Shown here: in pieces, positions 55,075-63,609 of the stretch
Numbering within the stretch: position 1 is the first letter of the stretch
Layout: the number at the start of each line of letters is the position of its first letter
Source: ZC4RG30 sp046347045
GTDB lineage: Bacteria > Pseudomonadota > Gammaproteobacteria > Steroidobacterales > Steroidobacteraceae
NCBI GenBank assembly: GCA_046347045.1
Contig: JAXMGX010000007.1
Coordinates: 169,526-233,525 of the forward strand
Reading direction: 5' to 3'
Length of the DNA: 64,000 nucleotides
Position numbers and translations under genes: made by a program
Notes under the pieces: generated by a model
The model's database searches: none
The model's input: only the letters and a program-made list of their open reading frames with translations
What the model was told of the DNA's origin: nothing

Positions 55075-56358
55075 TCACACGGCTTCGGCGACAACAGGAA
55101 TGGTCCGCGCCGGAGCCAGACCCACCCCATACCAGGACCGCCTGCGGGCATTGAGCCAGGGCGCGGGCACGCGCGACCGCGATGCCACGCGGGCGATGGC
55201 GAGCTGCGACTCCTGCAGCAGGTCCAGAATCTGCATTTCGCGATCCCCGTCGTCCTCGTCCAGCACACCCACCACCGGCCGCATGCGATCGGATTCGTTG
55301 ACGCGCAACACGCGCGCCGTGCTGCCATCCGACAGGTGCACGAAGGTGCCCGGCGGATACACCGTGGTGGACGAGATGAGCTGGTCGATGATCTGCGCGC
55401 CGTACACCGGCCGCAGTTCGCGGAACAGGTATGCCAGTGCCGCGGTGGGCTCCACGTCGGGCGCGCGGCACTGCACCTGGAATTCGCGCACTGCGCCCAG
55501 CAACAGCGCCAGCGGATGGATGGCATCGCCGGACAGACCCTGCGGGAAGCCGCTGCCGTCGGGCCGCTCGCGGTGCTCGTGCACGATGCGCTGCACGGTC
55601 TGCGGAAATCCGCCGCAGGATTTCAGCATCTCGGCGCTGAGGTCCGGATAGCGGCGGAACGCGCTCGATGCGCGCGCAAGACCGTCGGGCAATTCATCCA
55701 TCAATGGCGGCGGCAGGCGCTGCAGCCCGCAGGCGTGGACGGCGGCCGCGGTGGCCAGCGCCATGAGCTGCTGCGGGTCGAGGCCCATTCGCCGGCCCAG
55801 CACGCCGCAAATGCCCACGGCATCGGTGGCCAGCAACGCGGCGCGCTGCAGGGCGTCGGCGGGCAGATCCATCGCCACCAGCGCCAGCGGCGACTGGCCG
55901 TTGACCAGGCTTTCGACCACGCGGCCCAGCCACAGGCCAAGCTGCTTCACGCTGCCCGGATCGCCGTCACCCAGCATGCCCAGCAGCTCCACGGCATTGC
56001 CCACGGATTCGGCATAACTCTCGCGCACGGCGTCGAGCGCGGCGCGGTGTTCCTGGATCTGGTCGAGCTGCGCGCTCTTCTCGGCCTTCAGCGTGGCCAC
56101 TCGTTCGGCGATGCGCTGCTCTTCATCCGGCGGCCGCTGCGGCGAGTCGGACTGTCGGACCGGCGTGGATAGTCCGTGATCCACGAACAGCTTCGTCAGC
56201 CGCACATGCCGGATGATGGCCACTTCCTCTTCCGAGGTGATCCGGAAGATGCGCCGCACGAAGGGATGATCGAACCAGCTGTTGCTGATCTTGATGTAGT
56301 GGCCAACGCGCAGTTGATCTGCCCGGATCGAAACCCAGTTTTGTTCAGGCGCAGCCAA
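55075..56358 (-). CDS. DUF3391 + degenerate HD-GYP protein
   Basis: 427 aa. DUF3391 at the N-terminus (VSIRADQLRVGHYIKISNSWFDHPF), a coiled-coil-like stretch (about 80-125), then an HD-GYP domain. The GYP part is kept as HEHRERPDGSGFPQGL, but the HD motif reads VHACGL, lacking the Asp, so c-di-GMP hydrolysis is doubtful; it could be a c-di-GMP-binding effector. A TTG start at 56358 is chosen because AAGGAT lies five bases upstream; a TTG at 56412 is the longer alternative. Confidence 0.85.
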   Translation of the reverse strand: MAAPEQNWVSIRADQLRVGHYIKISNSWFDHPFVRRIFRITSEEEVAIIRHVRLTKLFVDHGLSTPVRQSDSPQRPPDEEQRIAERVATLKAEKSAQLDQIQEHRAALDAVRESYAESVGNAVELLGMLGDGDPGSVKQLGLWLGRVVESLVNGQSPLALVAMDLPADALQRAALLATDAVGICGVLGRRMGLDPQQLMALATAAAVHACGLQRLPPPLMDELPDGLARASSAFRRYPDLSAEMLKSCGGFPQTVQRIVHEHRERPDGSGFPQGLSGDAIHPLALLLGAVREFQVQCRAPDVEPTAALAYLFRELRPVYGAQIIDQLISSTTVYPPGTFVHLSDGSTARVLRVNESDRMRPVVGVLDEDDGDREMQILDLLQESQLAIARVASRSRVPAPWLNARRRSWYGVGLAPARTIPVVAEAV

Positions 56359-56472
56359 GCAACATCCTTGTATTTGTGGCCCGACCTGTATCGGCGGTTT
56401 CGTGCGCTGCAACAGGGGCAGACTGCGGGGGTGTGATCCAACTCACCCGCGCCCCAGAACGGCTTGAGCCCC

Positions 56473-56478
56473 TATACT
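56473..56478 (+). promoter_or_regulatory. -10 element of the second quinoprotein gene
   Basis: TATACT 34 bases before the ATG, inside CCCCTATACTC, the same context as the TonB-receptor -10. No convincing -35. Confidence 0.4.
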
Positions 56479-56512
56479 CGCAGGCTCGATCCTGCAGGGG
56501 GGAGTCCCGACC

Positions 56513-58360
56513 ATGAGAGCGGCGTTCAACGGCGTCCTGGCCCTTGCCGGCCTGTCTTTTTCGCTATTCGCAAATGCGGCGCAGCTCCCCGAGGACGAGC
56601 AGTTATTCCTGATCCAGTGCTCGGCCTGTCACGCCGAGAAGGCCGCTGCCGCGGGCACGCCCAATGAACGCGCCCCCACCCGCAGCCAGTTGCAGCAGTT
56701 CGCCCCCGAAGCCGTGGTCACGGCGCTCACCAGCGGCAAGATGCAGCAGCAAGGTGGCCTCCTGACCACCGAGCAGCGGGCGCTGGTGGCGCAGTACGTC
56801 ACCGGCAAGCGGCTGGGCGCGCAGGCGCCCACCGGCGTGCTGGTGAACGCCTGCCGCAACCCCAAACCCATGCGCGATGCGGCTGCACTGCCAGGCTGGA
56901 ACGGCTACGGCAACGGTCCCGCCGCCAACCGTTTTGCCAATGCGAAGACCGGGGGCATCACCGCCGCCGATCTGCCCCGCCTGAAGCTCAAGTGGGCCTT
57001 CGGCTACGCCAATGTCGGCGCCGCGCGCGCGCAGCCCACGGTGGCCGGTGGCCGGCTGTTCGTGGCCAGCGAGAACAGCGAAGTGCACGCGCTCGATCCG
57101 GCCACGGGCTGCACGTACTGGACCTTCAAGGCGCAGGCCGGCGTGCGCACCTCGCCCTATGTCGCGCCTTATCGCATGACCGGCGGCCGCCGCGGCCAGG
57201 CCGTGTTCTTCGGCGATGGCCGCGCCAATGTGTATGGCGTGGACGCACAGAGCGGCGCGCTGCTGTGGATGACGCACGTCGACAACCACGGCTCGGCCGC
57301 CATCACCGGCAGCCCGGTGGTGCATGACGGGCGGCTGTTCATCGGCGTGCAGGGTCTTGGCGAGGAAGGCCGGGGCAGCACGGGCGGATATCCCTGCTGC
57401 ACCTTTCGCGGCAGCCTCGTCGCGCTCGACGTCTCCACCGGCAAACAGCTCTGGAAGACCTACACCATCGACGAGTCCGCGCCGCGCGGCAAGAACAAGG
57501 ATGGCGTGCAGATGTATGGCCCCGCCGGCGGCAGCATCTGGTCGGCTCCCTCGGTCGATGTGAAGCGCGGCGTGGTGTATGCGGCCACCGGCAATGCCTA
57601 TGCCGATCCGGCGCAGAAGATGACCAATGCCGTCATCGCCTTCGACGAAAAGACCGGCGCGGTGCGCTGGTACAAGCAGCTCACGGTGGCCGACAACTGG
57701 GCCATGGGCTGCCAGGCGCGCAATCCCGGCAATCCGGCCTGCCCCGAAGTGCTGGGGCCGGATTTCGATTTCTCGGCCACGCCCATGGTGGCGCGCCAGG
57801 GCAAGCGCGATCTGGTGGTGCTGCCACAGAAATCCGCCACCGCTTTCGCGCTCGACCCCGACCATCAGGGCGAAGTGGTTTGGATCCGCAACTTCGGCGC
57901 GGGCAGCGGCCTCGGTGGCCAGTGGGGCGGCGCCGTCGATGGCGTGAACTTCTACAGCGGCGTGAATGACTTCCTCACGCCCGCGCCGGGCGGCATGGTG
58001 GCCATCTCGCTGAGCAATGGCTCGCTGGTATGGAAGATGCCGCCGCAGCCGCTGCTCTGCGGCGAGAAGAAGCCCGGCTGCGGCCCAGGACAGGGCGCGG
58101 CCGTCACCGCCATTCCCGGCGCGGTGTTCAGTGGTGCACATGATGGCGGCCTGCGCGCCTATTCCACCGCCGATGGCCATGTTCTGTGGACCTTCGATGC
58201 CAACCGGGACTTCGACACCGTCAATGGCGTGAAAGCCAATGGCGCCAGCATGGATGGCCCCGGCGCGGTGGTGGCCGGCGGTATGCTGTTCGTGAATGCA
58301 GGCTATGGCGGCCTGGTCGGCCGTCCCGGCAACGTGCTTCTCGCCTTCGGCCTGGATTGA
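56513..58360 (+). CDS. PQQ quinoprotein with N-terminal cytochrome c domain (PVA-dehydrogenase-like)
   Basis: 615 aa. Signal peptide (1-22), heme motif C36-S-A-C-H40, then a PQQ propeller (GWNGYGNGPAANRFANAK, FKAQAGVRTSPYVAPY, SIWSAPSVDVKRGVVYAATGNAYADP, GSGLGGQWGGAVDG). YPCCTF near residue 290 holds adjacent cysteines that could form the vicinal disulfide of PQQ ADHs. A paralogue of the minus-strand quinoprotein gene, separated from it by the HD-GYP gene. GGGGGGAG is the ribosome-binding site. Confidence 0.93.
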   Translation: MRAAFNGVLALAGLSFSLFANAAQLPEDEQLFLIQCSACHAEKAAAAGTPNERAPTRSQLQQFAPEAVVTALTSGKMQQQGGLLTTEQRALVAQYVTGKRLGAQAPTGVLVNACRNPKPMRDAAALPGWNGYGNGPAANRFANAKTGGITAADLPRLKLKWAFGYANVGAARAQPTVAGGRLFVASENSEVHALDPATGCTYWTFKAQAGVRTSPYVAPYRMTGGRRGQAVFFGDGRANVYGVDAQSGALLWMTHVDNHGSAAITGSPVVHDGRLFIGVQGLGEEGRGSTGGYPCCTFRGSLVALDVSTGKQLWKTYTIDESAPRGKNKDGVQMYGPAGGSIWSAPSVDVKRGVVYAATGNAYADPAQKMTNAVIAFDEKTGAVRWYKQLTVADNWAMGCQARNPGNPACPEVLGPDFDFSATPMVARQGKRDLVVLPQKSATAFALDPDHQGEVVWIRNFGAGSGLGGQWGGAVDGVNFYSGVNDFLTPAPGGMVAISLSNGSLVWKMPPQPLLCGEKKPGCGPGQGAAVTAIPGAVFSGAHDGGLRAYSTADGHVLWTFDANRDFDTVNGVKANGASMDGPGAVVAGGMLFVNAGYGGLVGRPGNVLLAFGLD

Positions 58361-58391
58361 CCGAAGGCTCCATCGTCACAAGGAGACTGCA

Positions 58392-58598
58392 ATGTCCGTC
58401 GCGCGTATCACCGAGATCAAGTCCAGCAGCAGGAAGAGCTTCGAAGACGCCGTGGAAACCGGCGTCAGCCGCGCCAACAAGACGCTGAAGAACGTCCGTG
58501 GCGCCTGGGTGAAGGAAATGGAAGTCGAGTGCGGCAAGGGTGGCAAGATCACCGAGTACCGCGTGCTGCTGAAGGTCACCTTCATCCTCGAAGACTAA
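58392..58598 (+). CDS. Dodecin
   Basis: 68 aa flavin-binding dodecin. MSVARITEIKSSSRKSFEDAVETGVSRANKTL, then VRGAWVKEMEVEC...YRVLLKVTFILED, all standard. Stores flavin as a dodecamer. AGGAGA six bases before the ATG. Its last codons form one arm of the inverted repeat facing dps. Confidence 0.95.
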   Translation: MSVARITEIKSSSRKSFEDAVETGVSRANKTLKNVRGAWVKEMEVECGKGGKITEYRVLLKVTFILED

Positions 58599-58611
58599 AG
58601 AGGATGAAGGT
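58578..58611. terminator. 12-bp perfect inverted repeat between dodecin and dps
   Basis: Arms 58578-58589 and 58600-58611 with a 10-base loop that holds the dodecin stop codon. It lies between convergent genes, so may end both transcripts, but there is no T-run. Confidence 0.6.
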
Positions 58612-58623
58612 GGGCGCGGCCTG

Positions 58624-59100
58624 CTACTTGTCGAGCAGGCTGCGCAGCATCCAGGCCGTTTTCTCGTGCAACTGGATGCGCTGCGTCAGCAGGTCGGCGG
58701 TGGCTTCATCGCCGGCCTTTTCCACTGCAGGGAACAGGCCGCGCGCCGTGCGCGTCACGGCCTCGTGGCCCGACACGAGCTGCTTGATCATGTCCAGCGC
58801 CTTGGGCACGCCACTGGCTTCCTTGATCGACGTGAGTTTGCCGAATTCCGAATAGGACCCCGGCGCGAAATGGCCCAGCGAGCGGATGCGCTCGGCGATC
58901 AGGTCGGTCGCCGTCCACAATTCGTTGTACTGCGTCTCGAACATCAGGTGCAGCGTCTGGAACATCGGGCCGGTGACATTCCAGTGGAAGTAATGCGTCT
59001 TCAGGTACAGCGAGTAGGTGTCGGCCAGCAGGTGGCCCAGGCCCCCTGCAATTTCCGCGCGGTCCTTCTTGCCGATGCCAATGTCGATTTCGATGGCCAT
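58624..59100 (-). CDS. dps: Dps/ferritin-like DNA-protection protein
   Basis: 158 aa. The Dps ferroxidase pattern is clear: THYFHWNVTGPMFQTLHLMFETQYNELW..TDLIAERIRSLG. The ATG at 59098-59100 gives the usual length. Stores iron and protects DNA from peroxide. Ends 25 bases from the convergent dodecin gene. Confidence 0.95.
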   Translation of the reverse strand: MAIEIDIGIGKKDRAEIAGGLGHLLADTYSLYLKTHYFHWNVTGPMFQTLHLMFETQYNELWTATDLIAERIRSLGHFAPGSYSEFGKLTSIKEASGVPKALDMIKQLVSGHEAVTRTARGLFPAVEKAGDEATADLLTQRIQLHEKTAWMLRSLLDK

Positions 59101-59110
59101 TGCGTTTTCC

Positions 59111-60070
59111 TCAGGCGGGCAGTGAATCCCAGAATTCTTCCATCTTTCGCCGCTGGGCCGCATCGGGCAGACGGCCGCGGCCGCCGGCCTGGTTGTCCTG
59201 CAGGTAGGCCAGCGTGGTGGTGCCGGGGATGGCCACGGTGATGGCGGGGTGCGAAAGGTTGTACTTCAGGAAGAACTGCGCCCACGTGGTGGCATCGAAA
59301 TCCTTCGCGAACTCGGGCAGCGCCTTGCCCGCCACCTTCGGGAAGTAGCTGCGGCCGCGGCCGCCGAAGGGCGTGTTGTTGATTACCGCGATGCCCTTTT
59401 CCTGCGCCATCGGCAGCAGCGCGTCGGCGGCGCTGCGGTCGCCGATGGAATAGTCGATCTGCATGAAGTCGTACTTGTATTTGGCGAGGGCGGCCTTCAT
59501 CTGCTCGTACTGCCGATCCACGGAAGTGGTGATGCCGATGTAGCGGATCTTGCCGGCCTGCTTGTACTCGAGGAAATGCGGCATCAGCTCGTCGACGCCG
59601 TAGACATTGTGGATCTGCAGCAGGTCGATCTTGGCAACGTTGAGTCGACGGAACGAACGGTCGAGCACGGCAGCGCCGCCGCTGATGTCACCGGCCAGCG
59701 GCGTCTTGGTGGCGAGGAAAAATTTGTCGCGGTTGCCCAGGTCCGCCAGCAGCTTGCCGATCACTTCCTCGGAGGTGCCATAGGCCTGCGCCGTGTCGAT
59801 GACGCGGCCGCCGAGATCGGGCATGGCCTGCAGCACCTTGCGCAGTTCGGCCAGTTCCTCCGCGCTGGTAACGCCGAAGGCATTGGTGCCCACACCCACC
59901 GCAGGAATCTTTTCGCCAGTCGACGGAATGGTGCGCATCAGCACGCCCGGCTTGGCGGGCGCACTGGCTGCCGTGGCAACGGAGCTGCCCATGGTGGCGG
60001 CGACGCCCGCGGCCACACCCGCCTGCAGCAGGCGACGACGCGAGAGACTGACATCCTGGGGATATTTCAT
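59111..60070 (-). CDS. Tat-exported aldo/keto reductase
   Basis: 319 aa. SRRRLLQAGVAAGVAATMGS is a Tat signal. AKR fold with VGVGTNAFG, VIDTAQAYGTSEEVIG (Asp-Tyr catalytic pair), the Lys in LATKTPLAG, IDLLQIHNVYG and AIPGTTT. NADPH-dependent reduction, unusually outside the cytoplasm. GTG 60079 is an alternative start. Dps follows after 10 bases. Confidence 0.9.
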   Translation of the reverse strand: MKYPQDVSLSRRRLLQAGVAAGVAATMGSSVATAASAPAKPGVLMRTIPSTGEKIPAVGVGTNAFGVTSAEELAELRKVLQAMPDLGGRVIDTAQAYGTSEEVIGKLLADLGNRDKFFLATKTPLAGDISGGAAVLDRSFRRLNVAKIDLLQIHNVYGVDELMPHFLEYKQAGKIRYIGITTSVDRQYEQMKAALAKYKYDFMQIDYSIGDRSAADALLPMAQEKGIAVINNTPFGGRGRSYFPKVAGKALPEFAKDFDATTWAQFFLKYNLSHPAITVAIPGTTTLAYLQDNQAGGRGRLPDAAQRRKMEEFWDSLPA

Positions 60071-60136
60071 TGTTCTCACCCTGATTCACCGCGGAAGGCG
60101 GTGATGGAAAGACCATAGGCAGCGACGCGGGTTCCG

Positions 60137-61336
60137 TCAATTGGCCGCGGGCTGCGCCGCAGTGCGCGGCGCCGGCGGTGTTTCACCGGCGAGCCACAGC
60201 AGCCACAGCGTGCCCTGGCCGCGCATCAACCCCGCGTTGTCGGCGGCGTCCGGGCCCCAACCCCAGAACAGATCGGCGCGCGGTGCACCGCGGATGGCGC
60301 CGCCGGTGTCCTGCGCCACGACGAGCCGCTGCAGCGGCACACCGCTGACCGGATGCGTCGTCGAAAGGAACATCGGCGCGCCCAGCGGCAGCAGTGACGG
60401 ATCGATGGCAATGGAACGGCCCGGCGTCAGCGGCACGCCCAGCGCACCTTTCGGGCCCACGGTGGCATCGGGCAGCGCCTCCTCGCGGAAGAACACCACG
60501 CTGGGATTCTGGTTGAACACTTCCTGCTGCCGCTCGGGATGCGCGGCCAGCCATTGACGCAGCGCCGGCGCGGTCACCTGCTACAGCGTCATCTCGCCCT
60601 TGTCCACCAGGTACCGGCCCACGGCGCGGTAGGGCCGGCCATTCACATCCGCAAAGGCCAGGCGCACGGTGCTGCCGTCCGCAAGCTGCACGCGTCCCGA
60701 GCCCTGGATCTGCAGGAAGAAGGCATCCACAGCGCTGTCGACCCACAGCAGCTCGCGACCTGCCAGCATGCGGCCATCGGCAAGCTGCGCGCGATCCGGA
60801 TACGGCACCACGCGTTTGCCCTGCAGTCGGCCGCGCACGCGCGTGCCCGCAAGTTGCGGATAGGCGTCGGCCAGATCGACGGTGAGCAGATCGTCGGGCA
60901 CGGCATACAGCGGCGTCTGGAATGCGCCGCCGCGCCGGCGTGCGCCTTTCAGCAGCGGTTCGTAGTAGCCGGTGATCAGCCCCTTGTCGCTGGCGATGCG
61001 ATGCGCGGCATCGCCGCTGACCGACATCACGCGCCAGGGCTTGAGCTGCGATTCGAGCAGGCGCCGCTGTGCGGCAGTGTCCGTGATGGTGATGCGCAGC
61101 GCATCGGTGCAGAAGCTCTTCCATGCGACCGCCAGCCGCGCGCTGCGGCAACTGGACTGCAGCGCCGGCCAGGCATCGGCCAGCGCATCGCGTTGCCAGC
61201 CATCGATGTCGTGCCATTGCGCCGGCTCGAAGCGGGTTTCGGTGGGCAGCGAGGCCGCGGGTTTCTGCGGCGTGGTGGTGCAGCCGGTGAGCAGGGCAAT
61301 GGCCGCGGCCAGTGCCAGCGCGCCGCTACCTCTCAT
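60137..61336 (-). pseudogene. mltA: mltA (lytic murein transglycosylase A) interrupted by one in-frame TAG
   Basis: The full frame would encode ~399 aa: lipoprotein signal (LLTGC), the MltA domain (GLITGYYEPLLKGARRRGG, LWVDSAVDAFFLQIQGSGRV, RPYRAVGRYLVDKGEMTL) and the C-terminal 3D domain (FFREEALPDATVGPKGALG, LVVAQDTGGAIRGAPRADLFWG). A TAG at 60583-60581 stops it after GEMTL; the next codons CAG-GTG continue the same frame normally. One C-to-T change in a CAG codon explains it. The C-terminal part contains the catalytic Asp, so the truncated product should be inactive unless the stop is read through or is a sequence error. ATGA overlap with the GST gene. Confidence 0.85.
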
Positions 61337-62022
61337 GTGGCCCGCAAGTCCTGCAGCAGTTCGCCCGACGCGAGGATTTCCTCTTCATGGGAGGTGTCGC
61401 GGAAGGTCTCGGCAATGCCACCTGCAATCCACTGTGCCACGGCGCTCTGCTGCAACAGGAGGCTGGCATAGCGGCCAGCCCGCTCCGTGACCGGCAAGCC
61501 ATAGGTCTGGATGCGCGTGGCCACCGGCGCGTAGAAGGCATCCGCCGCAGTGAACTTCGAGCCGGCGAGGAACGGGCCGCCGAACCGGTCGATGCCCTGC
61601 GCCCACAGCTCATCCAGTCGCGCCAGCTCCGCGCGCAGGCCATCCGATACCTTGTGCAGCCGGATGCGCACCCCCACGCTCATCGAACATTCGTTGCGCA
61701 GCGTGCCGAAGCCCGAATGCATCTCGGCCGCGGCAGAGCGCGCGAAGGCGCGCGCATCGGCCGGCGCGGGCCATACGCCCGGATGCCGCTCGGCCAGGAA
61801 TTCGGTGATGGCCAGCGAATCCCATATGCGCAGATCGCCATACACCAGCAGCGGCACCTTGCCCGAGGGCGAGAACTTCCTGAAATCGCCCTCGCCCTTG
61901 TGCACATGCAGATGAAAGGGCCGAAGCTGTTCGGTAAAGGCGATGCCGAGCTGACGCATCAGCACCCAGGGTCGCATGGACCACGAGGAATAGTTCTTGT
62001 TGCCGATGAAGAGCTCGTACAT
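61333..62022 (-). CDS. Glutathione S-transferase
   Basis: 229 aa. Thioredoxin-fold N-domain with NYSSWSMRPWVLMRQLGI (catalytic Ser region), SGKVPLL and DSLAITEFLAERHP, and a helical C-domain. Resembles the YfcF-like/zeta-related group. Overlaps mltA by four bases. Detoxification role inferred. Confidence 0.92.
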   Translation of the reverse strand: MYELFIGNKNYSSWSMRPWVLMRQLGIAFTEQLRPFHLHVHKGEGDFRKFSPSGKVPLLVYGDLRIWDSLAITEFLAERHPGVWPAPADARAFARSAAAEMHSGFGTLRNECSMSVGVRIRLHKVSDGLRAELARLDELWAQGIDRFGGPFLAGSKFTAADAFYAPVATRIQTYGLPVTERAGRYASLLLQQSAVAQWIAGGIAETFRDTSHEEEILASGELLQDLRAT

Positions 62023-62032
62023 GCGCAGTCTC

Positions 62033-62560
62033 CTAACCTTCGGTGGGCCGCTCGGGGCCGGGCAGCAGCTTCTGGTAGAACGCCAGGTTCAGCCAGCGGC
62101 CGAACTTGTAGCCCGCGTCTCGGATGGTACCTGCGTGGACGAAGCCTTGCGCCACGTGCAGTGCGATGCTGGCTGCGTTGTCGGCATCGATGCCGCCGAT
62201 CACGGTGCGATAGCCCCGCGCGGTTGCGTGGTCCACCACGGCGGCCAGCAGCGCCCGACCCACACCGCCGCGCCGCCAGTCGCGGTGCACGTACAGCGAA
62301 TGCTCCACCGTGTACTGATAGGCGGGCCAGGCCCGGAACGGGCCATAGCTGGCGAACCCCAGCAGAGTGCCCGCGCCATCCACGGCGGCCAGCACCGGGT
62401 AGCCGTCGCGGGCCTTGGCACCGAACCACTGCAGCACGGTTTCCAGCGATCGCGGATGATAGTCGTACAGCGCCGTGGTGTTGGCGATGGCGTCGTTGAA
62501 GATGTCGCGCACGGCCGCAGCGTGGGGGTCGGGCTGGCAAGTTGCGATCTGGAACTCCAT
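62033..62560 (-). CDS. Phosphinothricin-acetyltransferase-like GNAT
   Basis: 175 aa. PAT/MnaT pattern: IFNDAIANTTALYDYHPRSLETVLQWF, SLYVHRDWRRGGVGRALLAAVVDHATARGYRTVIGGIDADNAASIALHVAQGF. Acetylates amino-acid-like amines, probably methionine sulfone/sulfoximine. ATG at 62558-62560 chosen. Confidence 0.92.
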   Translation of the reverse strand: MEFQIATCQPDPHAAAVRDIFNDAIANTTALYDYHPRSLETVLQWFGAKARDGYPVLAAVDGAGTLLGFASYGPFRAWPAYQYTVEHSLYVHRDWRRGGVGRALLAAVVDHATARGYRTVIGGIDADNAASIALHVAQGFVHAGTIRDAGYKFGRWLNLAFYQKLLPGPERPTEG

Positions 62561-62615
62561 GGGCGAACTATACTGGCTGTGTCGATCCCAAGCGCCTGCA
62601 GACCCCGGGGGAAAC

Positions 62616-63125
62616 ATGGCCAGCAAACGCAGCACCACCCGCAGCAAGACCACGAAGCGCCGCAGCGCGCCACGGCGCAAGCCCGTCGCGCGCAAGGCGG
62701 CAGTGCGCAAGCCTGCCGCCCGCCAGAAGCCGGCCGCTTCGGCTGGCTCCCGCCTCGCCGCCAACAAGAAGCTGGTGCTGGCCTTCTACGACCAGATCAT
62801 CGGCCGCAAGGATCTCGACGGCGCGCTGAAGTACATGGGCACGACCTACAAGCAGCATGCGCCGTACGCCGCGGATGGCCACGATGGCCTGCGTGCCTGG
62901 CTGGCCGGCTTCAAGGCGGCCTTCCCGAACCACCGCTATGAAGTGAAGCGCGTGATCGCCGAAGGCGACTACGTGATGCTGCACCTGCATGGCATGAACG
63001 GCCCGAATCCCCATGGCGAATCGGTGGTCGACATCTTCCGCGTCGAGAACGGCAAGGTGGTGGAGCACTGGGACATCATCCAGCCCATCCCCGAGACCGC
63101 GGACAACGCGAACTCGATGTTCTAG
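62616..63125 (+). CDS. SnoaL-like protein with histone-H1-like basic N-terminus
   Basis: 169 aa. Residues 1-45 are very basic (repeats of KxxxRK, AAVRKPAARQKP), similar to the tails of bacterial histone-H1-like proteins. Residues ~48-169 are a SnoaL domain (KKLVLAFYDQIIGRKDLDGALKYM.., VVDIFRVENGKVVEHWDIIQ). The fusion is unusual; DNA or polyanion binding by the tail is inference. Confidence 0.86.
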   Translation: MASKRSTTRSKTTKRRSAPRRKPVARKAAVRKPAARQKPAASAGSRLAANKKLVLAFYDQIIGRKDLDGALKYMGTTYKQHAPYAADGHDGLRAWLAGFKAAFPNHRYEVKRVIAEGDYVMLHLHGMNGPNPHGESVVDIFRVENGKVVEHWDIIQPIPETADNANSMF

Positions 63126-63130
63126 GGGCG

Positions 63131-63577
63131 CTACGGAGTGACGATGGTGGCGTGACGCAGCGCAAGGCGCCAGTCGCCGCCCTCGCGCTTCCACACCTGC
63201 GTGATGCGCCGGCGCACCTGCTGTCCGGCCTGCGCCCCGGTGTTGGGCACCACGGTTTCAAGACCCGTGCTCACCACCACATCGCGGTACACGCGCACGG
63301 TGTCGGTCTGGTAAACAGCAGAACGATACGGCGAGGTGCCGCCGAGCAGCAGCGCCAGCAGTTCCTCCTTGCTGGCCACGACGCCCGATGGATTCACGAT
63401 CTGGAAATCCGGCGCAAAGATGCGGTCGAGTGCGGCGCGATCGCGGGCGATGGCTGCCTGCGCCTGCTGCTGCTCCAGCGCACGGATGCGCTGCGTCGTT
63501 TCCTCGATGCGCGGCGAGGACGCGCAGCCGGCCAGCAGTGCCGCCAGCAGGATGATTCCAGTTCTGCGCAATGACAT
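63131..63577 (-). CDS. NTF2-like (DUF4440-type) lipoprotein
   Basis: 148 aa. Signal peptide with lipobox LAGC, coiled start (RIRALEQQQAQAAI), then DRALDRIFAPDFQIVNPSGVVASKEELLALL and VWKREGGDWRLALRHATIV, the DUF4440 pattern. Of two close ATGs the second (63577) is preferred: AGGAG then lies seven bases upstream. Function unknown. Confidence 0.88.
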   Translation of the reverse strand: MSLRRTGIILLAALLAGCASSPRIEETTQRIRALEQQQAQAAIARDRAALDRIFAPDFQIVNPSGVVASKEELLALLLGGTSPYRSAVYQTDTVRVYRDVVVSTGLETVVPNTGAQAGQQVRRRITQVWKREGGDWRLALRHATIVTP

Positions 63578-63609
63578 GCTCATGCTCCTGACTGCGTTGT
63601 GCGCACCGT

